Below are positions 54,101-64,000 of a stretch of DNA of 64,000 nucleotides, one piece after another. Where the stretch lies: contig NC_135773.1 in assembly GCF_028453695.1 (NCBI RefSeq), positions 11,656,001-11,720,000 on the forward strand, in the 5' to 3' direction. Numbering within the stretch: the first letter of the stretch is position 1; every line of letters starts with the position of its first letter. A program made the position numbers and the translations under genes. The notes below the pieces were generated by a model, which was not told where the DNA came from, searched no databases, and saw nothing but the letters and a program-made list of their open reading frames with translations. The DNA is from Augochlora pura (Eukaryota > Arthropoda > Insecta > Hymenoptera > Halictidae).

Positions 54101-56800
54101 TTGGAACGCCACTCACGTACGAATCCTTTACCTTGTACCCGATTTGCGAGCGAGCTGGTCAACATTGCCGTGCCTACGAGCCGCGTTGCCCCGGGACCTC
54201 CTTCGAACGGTCCACCTCTACTCTGCTACATTGTCGATCGCCCAACTTTCACGCGAATGGAACACCGGAAACTGTCCAGATCTTCCACGAGGAAATCGCC
54301 ATGTTTTAGCCTCTCTTTATCGGCGGATGGCGAAGCTTCTTTACAGTTGCGCGCATGCTTTGAACCATCCCCTACAGTTCGCTTTACCAACGAGTGGGAT
54401 TCAATTGGATTTTAATCGCTGTACTTTCTACGGTGAATATCGTACGGACTGACATTACCAACTATTACCTTAAAAACGTTAGACAAGACCCACTATTAGT
54501 CTTAGACTATTGGGAGGAGGAGGGATATCATAATATTGGCGAAACGAAAAGCGCTCATCTTATCCCAAGCATATGATATACCTACTTATGCAGAGTGTTT
54601 CAGGGTTGAGTCGACATACCTTTAGTAATAAATGCAACAATTTTCCTCGATAATACACTTGATAAAACTGAATTATTTCGACAGTATACACTAATAAGTG
54701 CAACAACTCCAGTAGACGAAATGCGTTTGCGAGTATACTTTTGGAGGACAAAGTTTGTTGTATGGTCCTAAATTTATATTTAAAGATAGTCGGTTTAATT
54801 CTGAAAGACTCCATTTCTCTTACTTTCAAAGTATTTGATACGAAAGTTTAGCTCTCTGACTATTCGTCCACAAAGGGCTAATACGGCACAGGTACCTACT
54901 TATTACGACTTCCATTGCCATTTCGAGACATTATCTCACCCTGTGGCTCTTTCCCGGCCTCTATGGAAGTCCTCTTGCAAGGCGATTTCTTGTCAGGAAA
55001 CGGAGAACTGGTAATCAGAACGGAAACGAGTGTCTAACGCGTTATCGGTACAACGTTATGGACGGTCGAATAAATTTCTCGGGGCACTCCGTTAAGTTGC
55101 TTTCTCCGCGGGCCCCCGAGGCATTTCTTAAAAATATCCCGGGTCCCCCTACACACGCGGAATTCGACCATCCGTTCGAGGTCAGTATCGGGGGCCCCTC
55201 TTCGGCTCGTCTTCGAATTCAGCCGGCGTAGACCGGGCACGTCCGCGGTGTCCACCCACGTAGACGGCCGAGACGAAAAGAAACGTACACGCGTGCACAT
55301 ATTTGTATACACACAGAGAGAAAGGGAGATGAAGGGGAGGGCCGCCTTCTCCTCCCGCTTCTGAAAATTCATTGCTTCTCGGCCCGTTTTCCCCAACGGG
55401 GTTATTAACGGCGGGCTCGAGCGCCCCACGGAGGCCCGAGTTATACGACGGATATTTATACGTACTTAAACGGGCTATTATCGTTCTTTGCGCGAGATCG
55501 CGCGTGGGCGCGCGTGGCACTAACTGCCCGGCTCGCGGGGAAGACACATTATGCATTCGAACCTCCGTCCGGCCTACCCTCGACTTACTTTCGTCTCGTT
55601 GCCCGTCGAAAAACTCGCCGCGATGGGACCGGCAACTCGGGAATACGATATTGCCTCCCTTGCAATGCCGTCCCTCCGTTCGGCTGATGGGATTTCGAGG
55701 AGATATGGACACCATAGTCCTTCTTTCGTGGCCATCTAGCCGCCAGCCTGCAGACTTTGTGCATTCGAACGGCCATAACCGCATGCAAATTAACACGTTC
55801 GCTGTCTAGGCCATTCGCGTTCTGGGGATCATTGAAACGCGAGGCTCGAGGTATTTTTCGTCGATTTTTTAGCGATTGTATGTTGCATAGAAGACTCGTA
55901 AAGTAATCGTGCGCGGGTTAATCATTCTTTACCCTGCCATTTTGTTCGTTACTGGTAGCAACGACAGTATTAGTATGTCAGATGTACTTTTATTCTTGCA
56001 GAACGGCTTAATAGACGTGAATATACATAAATATTCGTCTTTTTAAATTAAATTGGAGAAAATAAAAATTGTACGTAATAATTGGACCGCAGAATTTTAC
56101 GAAAAATAAAAATAATGCTATAGTACTATAGTCATAATTCTCCTATGTTTTATATTTGTTGCAATGTCGAACACATTATATATGTTTTATTGTTGTTTTT
56201 CGATGGATAAAATCTGCATTGAGCTCGCTTGACTTCTCGATTTGATGGTATTACCATTGCAAATTTAATGCATCTTAACGACAAGAATGCGTAAGGTAGA
56301 ACATAAAACAAAGATTTAAAGTCTTTAAGAAATCTGTTGCATTGATTTCAAACTATTAGATCTATTGAGAATGAAAATATCTTACTTCGGTTAAATGCAA
56401 TTGGGGTGGAGAATTTTAATTTTTCATACAAACCTGCAGAGACTGCGCACGTTTGAACCTCATCCAGATGCATATTTAATCGTTTCGTGGTCGAGAAGGT
56501 GTCGCAAGCCATTATATCTGGGTTCTTTCCGTTTTGGTACTTTTAATTTAGGCTAGCTTTCACTTGAAAAATCTTTGCCCGTGTTACGACATTGTTTCGT
56601 GTTTTGAAATTGTCTTCAGGGCAGCGCCTCGAGACGCTTCCGAACGGCGTGGTCCGGTGTCGATTCGAAAATATTTTTCGAGCAGGATTTACGAAATCCC
56701 GGCAGAGATTAAGAGGTTTCCGACGCGGCCGGGCGTCTATGATACATGAAATATTCATGCGTGATATTCGTATTATCCTCCGGAACGTATCGCGGGTATC
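51150..56800. other. GC-mixed non-coding region, segment 3
   Basis: No defensible gene. A GA microsatellite lies at 53884-53904. GC-rich patches (52000-52500, 53580-54440, 55030-55850) each carry overlapping ORFs in several frames on both strands, up to 204 codons, but without domain-like sequence, splice consistency or a hydrophobic/charged pattern I can recognise. Probably intron or regulatory DNA. Confidence 0.4.
53884..53904 (+). repeat. GA dinucleotide microsatellite
   Basis: About ten uninterrupted GA units in a GC-rich patch. Confidence 0.9.
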
Positions 56801-56805
56801 GAGAA

Positions 56806-56910
56806 ACTTGGGTAGCCGGTGAAAGTACAGAGAGGTGTACCAACGGCGCCGTTCTACACGCACACACACGGAACCGTTTTAAAATAATAATGCGACACGT
56901 AGTGTCAATG
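56806..56910 (+). repeat. Non-coding block copy 1 (A and B motifs)
   Basis: Motif A is ACTTGGGTAGCCGGTGAAAG followed by TAC (56806-56828); motif B is CACGTAGTGTCAATG (56896-56910). The same two motifs recur in the same order and orientation at 58204-58399. The gap here is 67 nt and contains a CA run. Confidence 0.55.
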
Positions 56911-58203
56911 CACCGCGGAAAGCATTTTCTCGGCCGACCGAGTCCTGTGTGAATTCACCTTTGTGGATTCTTTTCCTCGTTCCGCGAGCGTTTAATCGGT
57001 CCGTTTCGCGATTCCGTTCGATGGAAGTGGATCGTTACTTTCGTTTCCAAGGATCAATGAACGTGTAGACGGCAGAATTAGATGCATTACGAATACCGCG
57101 ATGATAATTCCTATTGATTTATCTGACGATACGACAATTTCTAACTTTGCGTTCATCAAATTTTTCTGAATGCCACGTATATGACTACTTTTCTGTTTAC
57201 ATTGTGCTAAGAGGAGAATTCTGACACATTCCTTTAGTTTTGGGCACTTTGTGGCGTCGGTTTCATGGAACTATGGTTGGAGACTTTCTCGGAAGTAGAA
57301 ATGATCTGCCATACACACATGTATGCACAGGTATACATACATACATATAAATTCTGACGAATATGATCCTCCTGCAGTTGTCATTAGATTGGTCAGAACA
57401 ATTCATTTTCTACAAAAGTTCATAACCAACCTCCCATGATTAAGTTATAAATACTGATATTTTTACTGTCTGTTTTATTTGATCGTCGTGTTTTAGCTTT
57501 CTATGGTTTCATCATACGCTATTAAATAACTTTTATTCGATAAGTTAAGGTTTTTTTAGGTATTGAAATAAAATAATTTGTCTCATTGATTTGCAAATAG
57601 CCGAAGTTGTATTTTATGTTTCAATTCGTAATAAAGCAAATAATTACATAGTTTGTAAGAGGAGCTATGAGTATTGAATTTCATAAAATCTGTACAAGAA
57701 ATCGAAGTTGTGAAAGGTTTTTGACCGATTTTTTACTTTCAAGTGAAGTTCTACGGGTCTCAGTGTATAAAATAAATCTGCGACAATACTAAAAGTAAAT
57801 ACCAAAGAAAATTTTATAATGTTGTAGGAAAATTTTGGAGCTCATACATTTCAATGTAAAACAATTTGTTTGTGTCTTAAGAATTACAACCACGGATTTT
57901 GGAACAAAGGAATCGCCTGCATAAATTGCAAAGTGCAACAACCACGTTCATTTCTCTACTTAGTAAGTTCAATTTGTTGAAAACAATGCAACAGTATTTG
58001 ATAATTTTACAATGATTCTACCGTCTTGCATTTCATCCACTCACTCTGCCCATGAACGTAGAACTTTCTTAGTCGAGTGATAAGAGGCATGGTACCGACG
58101 AGTCTATGGCGGTATTAATCCGAGCCTGGATCCAGGGTGCAGTATGCACTCGGAATGCAGCTCTCAAAGTGGGCTGCTCTTGGCTATCGGCGTGCATCGT
58201 GGA

Positions 58204-58399
58204 ACTTGGCTACCTGGTGAAAGTACCATCCACCTTCGCAGCGTTCTGCGTGCGTGTAGATCGGCGCGCGTACAAGAATCGCGCGCACACGCGCATTCCT
58301 TCGTCGTTCGAGCGTGTGCGCGCGTTCCTGAGAGCGCGAGCGCGCGCGCTCGGCCACGATCCGAGATACTGCCAGATAGCGTGGCACGTAGTGTCAATG
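58204..58399 (+). repeat. Non-coding block copy 2 (A and B motifs, expanded centre)
   Basis: Motif A reads ACTTGGCTACCTGGTGAAAG then TAC (58204-58226), three mismatches from copy 1 over 23 bp. Motif B is identical over 15 bp (58385-58399). The centre is expanded to about 158 nt by alternating CG/CA sequence prone to Z-DNA. The pair suggests an old local duplication with two constrained cores. Confidence 0.55.
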
Positions 58400-61300
58400 T
58401 ACTCCATTGTGTCATCCGTCACGGACTGTGAGATAACGTGTCCCGTAGCGATGGCTACGACCGGCTCGTCGCGCGAACGAGCCTTCGGGAAAAACGCGTT
58501 CCGCTCACGAATTGGTGTCGGTCCATCGACGTAATTGTACTTCTGGATTACTCGATTGATAAACGTGTAATGTGGGTAAACGTGGAACAGTGGTTTGCTC
58601 GGAATTGTTGTACCATGCGAGCAATTGGAGAAGGATGTCCTTATCCTATACGTTTTAACATTTACGTTATAACAATTTTAGTTGTAAGTAATATATAATA
58701 TTATTATAAATATGAATATAAAGTATACTCAACAAGTATCATTGTTCTTAAAAGAAGTAGGACTTCTAAGAATAGATCTCCTTCTGAGAAGGATGATATT
58801 AGTCAGCTATACGTTGTGTTTATATTTATATTTTTTATTTATATTTTCATCTTAAATTTATACATTATTAATGAGAACGTTTCGAAGAAGAACCCACAAG
58901 GCAAACTGTCCATATGTGTAAATCTCATCAGAAGTCCTAATTTTCGTTAGATATATGATAGCTCATCAAAAATGATTTACCGAAAAGGGACCTGCAGACC
59001 TATGGGCCCTGTTTTCAGAAATGTCCTCATTTGTGCTTTGCGTATAATGAACCTTACTTCGAAGAGACTACGTTGCTAGACGATTAGGTGGTTAGAAGAA
59101 TGTTTTATCTATCCCGTTCTTTTCTTAGAAAATTAGTACGCTGGTAGTCTTGTTTCCTTGTTCCGTTACGATTTCGAAATTCTATCGCATTTCTGTAACC
59201 GAGAAGTTTCGATTACCGTTCGTAGTTTCTATGATTAAGCATCGAACGAGTCTCGGCAACATTAAGCAATCTTCGTCGAATAATTTGCTCGATGTGGCAT
59301 CTCCCACTGAGGTACTGCATCGAAATCGGCTCGCGCGACCGGAACGTGTTCCCTCATCAGGAGCGAGTCGCGCCGACATCATTTTTCCGAGCTGACCGAT
59401 TAATGCGCTTTTACACCGTGCCAGGCGTCTATGGTCTAATTAACAAGCTTGCACGCGCGAGCGGTGCACCGTGCTTCAAGGTGCGATTATCTCGCCCCTC
59501 TACTTGTTCAATGTTGGAGACCACTATAGCGGCTATATCTATCTGTCAATTTATCGGTGTCTACTTAGCGTGAACGCGCGGCGGCAACGTGTGCGCGCAC
59601 GTGCACGTGCACGCGAATGCGACGCCCACGCGTACAACCTTTCCCCCCTGGTAACGCACACAGCCGCGCAGAGGCGCGCGCGCGAGCGCAACTTACACGG
59701 CCGGCGAGCCATAATCGAGCATAACTCCCCTTATACATGGTTTACGCGACGGCCGCGCACCGTGGTCATTACGCGGGACTTATGCAACGTCGGGGAGTGT
59801 GTGCTCGCCGACGACGCGACGTGACGATCTTTAGTTATCTTTTGCGCGTTCCAGCTTCCTGGGTGTACGCTGCACGTTGCACGCTGCACGCACGGCCACC
59901 GCTCGGAATGCAACAAGACTGCATGCCATACCTTCGGAAAATGTACTGCGAAGTCGCCGTTTTAAATTTATTGTCGGTTTTATGACCTGTTAGAGGAACT
60001 CGGTTGCCAGCCGTTGTACGGTGGCTTAAAGACCAAGAAAATGGTTGAGGGATCCTCGAAAAGCTACCGACTAAGGACGGGCAGTTACTAATTTATAGGG
60101 AACTTGACTCTTCAAAAGTAAACGCTTTTGACGAATTCATGGCAGGCCTGTTCGATCGCTTTGGTGACCGGAGTCACGTGTACCTAGCTTCGCGATCATT
60201 TGAATTAGAAAAATCAATTCGGCGCAGTTATTTAAAAAAATGTATCGTAGTTATCTTGTTAACAGAATTTGTCCTATTTATGTTATTAAACCTTCGCTGT
60301 CATACTCTCTATGCGAAGTATGTATGTCATACAATTTTCGAGCAATTGTCACTCAAAAACTAGCAACACGTTGAGAAAATAATCGATGTCATATAACTCT
60401 GTTCTGCGATTTTAATTTAGTTGACCAAAATATTTTTATTTTATGCAAATTTTGAGCTTTGTGACGTTGAAGTGCTAATGAAATTTTTAATATGATATAG
60501 ATTGTTGGAAAATTAACAGGAATATATAGGGTGAAAGTAGGCCCTAAAGACAAGGGAAAAAGTCATATTTTTTTTATATATCTCGAGAACTAAAGGGTGC
60601 GGAACGTTAAATTAGGTCAAATATGTGTTTTCAAGAAGCTCTCTTAAAGGATATTTGTTTAAAGAAAGTTGAAAAAATAAATAGCACTCGTCCAATGCAG
60701 TGAAATTGATATCAATAGTATACATACAATATGCGGTCTATGTATTAGTCTTCTAATTTATTGAATCGTTTTTGTTAAAATCTGCTGTGTCCCGCCCAAA
60801 TAATTTTTCCTGGTCGTGGTTCCGCGGTGTATCTGTTATTAACCACGAATAGCAACGGAAGGTGGCTGTACGTTAACCGTATGGCTGCCGTATCCAGGAA
60901 CTATCAAACTAACGACGCGGTTGCCCGCGGCCGCACGGCCCAAAAATAGTCAGCGGGCCCCGCCGTATAATTACGATCTCGGGACTCACCAGGATGCTGC
61001 TCGCCGGCACAGGCGATTTAATTCTCGGCTCCCTTCTTCGACCGTTCGAATCGCAGGCCATACCGTACACACAACACCTCCGTGCAACACGAAATCCCGA
61101 GGATTTCTTTCCCGTTCGGATTGTAATTTCGACTTCGCGAAGTCGATCATTTGACCGGACTTCTCTGAAGTCGAAAAACATTCCTAATGGGATACTGGTT
61201 CATCCGGGTTCCTTGGGCTTCTTTGTACCCGTTTCCCACCTGACGTCACGTTTAATTGCGACTCCGCTCGAATTGTTCTCTTCCTAATGTCCCTGGCCAA

Positions 61301-64000
61301 ATTGCGTTCCTGAAATCCGATGTTGTACCACTGTAATTGTTTCTTGCTAGTTATCTGCTCGTCGCTGTTGTTAATATTCGGACATTCTTCGAAGGAATGT
61401 CTTCCAAATTGAACCTAACGACTTTAAGTTCTCTTGCTGTAAAAAGTTACAAGAACTATCTTGCGTTGATTTTTACAATTTTGTTTTTCCGGGTCTGTGG
61501 CGAACAGTTTGAAAACACAACTATTAATTCGAATTCTAAACGAATTTGTTCAAAGGTACTTTTAGAATTATTCAGCAATTTTTCCAAACATATTTTTGAA
61601 AATTTTTCTTGCAGGCTTATTAGACTTTCCGTTGTTACTAATTTAACAGCAATTTATTTCATTTAATCGTCGTCAATTAAGTAATCGAATGAACTATTTA
61701 AATACTCTGGGTCAAAATTAACCAAGCCACCATCTAGCAAGGGTTAATTAGCGATCTGAATATTTCTGGCGACAGCCACATTCCCCAACGAAATCAATGT
61801 CGCCCCTAAAACAACAAATTATGCGAGTGCCCGTTAGATCTGCGATTTTTCCAGGACATCCTCGGCCATTACTTGTCGCAATAACCACCGACGCTTTTTG
61901 AAATGTACACGGTGGAGCTCGGATTCGTGGAAAATCATAAATTTCAGGCGGGAACCAGGAACCGAGGCTCGCGAGCCGGCGGATACCCGGTAATTAAGAG
62001 GCACTTATTACGGCCTCGTTCGTTAATCTCACTTGTGGACGCGCATTACGCCGGGCTAATTGAAGTATTACATCGCCGGGATGCATGGACGCGTGTGCGT
62101 ATCGTGGGGCATCGCGTTTATTGCTTCAATAAAATCCGTTTTTCCGCGACGCTCGTTTCCAGCGCGCGAGGGAACTCTCTCCCTCCATCTCTTTCTCTCT
62201 CCTGGGCTTTCAGCTTTGATGCACGGGCCCGATTGCAGTTCGCGTATCGCGTGGAAGGGTTCGACGATGAATGGGGCCCATCCGCGGCCCCTGCACCGGC
62301 CCCAGAGTGCATTAAGCTGGCCCCCGAGTGCACCGACGTCGCTGACGCAGATTACGCGAGTCCATTTGCGCGTCACGAGGTTAAACTCCGGCGGCGCTGC
62401 ACTAAATTCCTGGTGACGCGCCCGGCGTCCCCTACATGGCTCGAACACGTCGCCGCGGAAAATGAATGAAGTAACCAGCTTTCACACCTTCTCGTTTCAT
62501 CTTCCAGCCCGGGTGTCTCGGGCCGTCGCGTGTCTTCCATTAGGAATGCGATATAAAGAACGTCGGACACGGTGTCTGACAATGACTGGAACGAAACGCG
62601 CCCGTTCCCCGGTTCCCGCCTTGCCTTCGTAAGAACGTTTTCGGGCTAAAAATCGCGTAAACGGAGTCCAAGATAGGATCTGTCTGCAACCTTACCAGCG
62701 TGACCGATTTAGCAGGCTCCAGACGAGACGATCCTCCTCTTTTCTTCTCGATTCGTTTATTTCACTCTGCGATCCAGCAAGAATTTTTAGCATGAACGGT
62801 TACGGTGCTTTTAGGGGGATCAGGATACAAGGTTAAGAAATCCGCTTTTAGTTGTTTCGAGCAGCGAGAATAAATATAAAGATCTGGTTGACTCTGTTAA
62901 ATCTGCAAGCTTTCATATTAATGAAGTTCAATGCCTGCCACGTTTAATCTACAATACTTTTTCTAGGCTTCCTCAAAACTCAAAATAGGTAAAATCTTTC
63001 TCTCTTTATGGGTTAAGACATTCTTATGGGACGCATATATTACTGAAATGTACTTGCAATGTTAGTTTTAATAAAAAGATATATTTTTTATACATAAATC
63101 ATTAGATTGCAGATGCAAAATAAAAATTTCATCATCATGTTACCGATTTTACAATGTAAACTGACTTGCATTTACTAATTTAGTAACATGAAATATTTAC
63201 CGAAACAATAACGGGCAGTAATTGACATGTCCGGTTAAGGGTTACATATTCATGAATGCACGGGCCTAATTATGACGATCGGGCCACGGTAAATATTCCC
63301 ACCAGAAACGTATCTCGACGAAACTCATTTCACGCGGGCTATCCGAGTCTATCCGAATTTATCAGCACTAATTTAGCCATACAGAAATTCGAAACGCTTC
63401 ACCAGTTTCCCCGTGCGAGCGATGTTTAAACGTTATTTAACGGGCGAACTGTGCTTTTACCTGCATCGGTGGTATCGGGTTCGCCTTTCTCGAAATATTC
63501 CGGCTTAAATATTTATTCGGCGTTAATTATGCTAATGCGATACAATAAATGCTGGAAGACCGTTGATACGCTGCTTGGCACGACGACGACGACGAGGCGA
63601 GGTTAGGCCTTCGTTGTCCGTGGTTTCATCGGACGGTTTAATTAATTGCACGTCGTTCGGGTAATTATATCTTAGCAGTTTATATCATTTTAATTTGTAG
63701 CCGATTACACGACGGCTTTTTCCCTCCGATGCTGACACCGCCCGACGGTTTCGAGGCTACGCAGATTGTAACTGCCTTTCCCACCGCGGGCCCCTTTTAT
63801 CGTTTCGCGAAAGGGTTGAGCGTTTCGTAATGTCGTAAATGAACGGACTTCTTGTTAGCAGCGCACCGTTGGCCCAACGATATTTTATATCGTGATAACG
63901 CGACACGCCGAGCCGGTGCGCTCTGAATATCTACGTCTATAAACTTTCGACGACATCGCTACGCCTCGCTTCTCTAGGAGAAGCATCCACTTAGGCGAAT
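58400..64000. other. GC-mixed non-coding region, segment 4, with enhancer-like patches
   Basis: No convincing coding exon to the right edge. A second alternating CG/CA tract lies at 59575-59700. Homeodomain/POU-like sites cluster at 61743-61752, 61991-61996, 63523-63536 (TTAATTATGCTAAT) and 63637-63648 (TTTAATTAATTG), in blocks of mixed GC that look like constrained non-coding elements. The 188-codon ORF at 61903 is GC-driven and overlapped on the other strand. Confidence 0.4.

Noticed and set aside
53651..54452. Several 90-200 codon ORFs on both strands
   Set aside because: They overlap in four or more frames in a GC-rich patch containing a GA microsatellite, show Arg/Ser-rich composition without domains, and have no splice partners.
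55034..55809. Overlapping 131-204 codon ORFs on both strands
   Set aside because: GC content removes stop codons in all frames here. The translations are Arg/Pro/Gly-rich without family features.
61903..62469. 188-codon plus-strand ORF
   Set aside because: It overlaps a 126-codon minus-strand ORF, its composition follows GC content, no domain is recognisable, and the opening ATG has no promoter or splice context.

Overview
This is a nuclear genomic window from an insect. A hymenopteran, perhaps a bee, is my best guess. The genes are animal genes with many short, very AT-rich introns (GT..AG), orthologues of conserved arthropod proteins can be joined exon by exon, and a GC-poor gene-dense half sits beside a GC-richer half without recognisable genes, as is common in bee genomes. 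The species cannot be fixed from the sequence.

Left half (about 1-39.4 kb, AT-rich, gene-dense). In order: an SLC35G1-like drug/metabolite transporter (minus, 1232-2278); a non-canonical poly(A) polymerase of the TENT4/PAPD5/Trf4 family (plus, 4457-8620, 8 coding exons); cytochrome c oxidase subunit 4 (minus, 11337-12679, 3 exons); a non-autonomous pogo/Tc1-like transposon with very long inverted repeats (13304-14560); polybromo, the PBAF SWI/SNF subunit (plus, 16163-25743, 26 coding exons that join into 1659 codons without a frame break); two tandem SDHAF4-family genes (minus, 27365-27834 and 28323-28829); a compact minus-strand unit holding TBCC, an unrecognised 82-residue protein and CEBPZOS (29767-31720); and WDR26, a CTLH/GID E3 ligase subunit (minus, 35859-39341, 10 exons).

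Right half (about 39.4-64 kb, GC-richer). I find no protein-coding exon I can defend. There is a probable non-coding first exon (41007-41486) with an initiator and a good splice donor, and then about 22 kb that looks like the long first intron or regulatory domain of a gene lying beyond the window. It holds CpG-rich and alternating CG/CA tracts, a TATA-type core promoter candidate, an NRF1/Ewg palindrome, homeodomain/POU-like site clusters and a pair of related non-coding blocks 1.4 kb apart. The many medium-length ORFs there are GC-driven and overlap on several frames.

Functional themes. Several left-half genes act in mitochondria (COX4, SDHAF4 and its paralogue, and CEBPZOS, whose vertebrate relative is mitochondrial). 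Others act in chromatin or RNA control (polybromo, TENT4), in tubulin folding (TBCC) and in ubiquitylation (WDR26). The points most worth a second look are the apparent three-cistron transcript CEBPZOS / 82-aa ORF / TBCC, with inter-cistron gaps of 13 and 7 nt; the divergent SDHAF4 paralogue with the same exon number and intron phases; and a candidate internal promoter with an in-frame alternative first exon inside polybromo.
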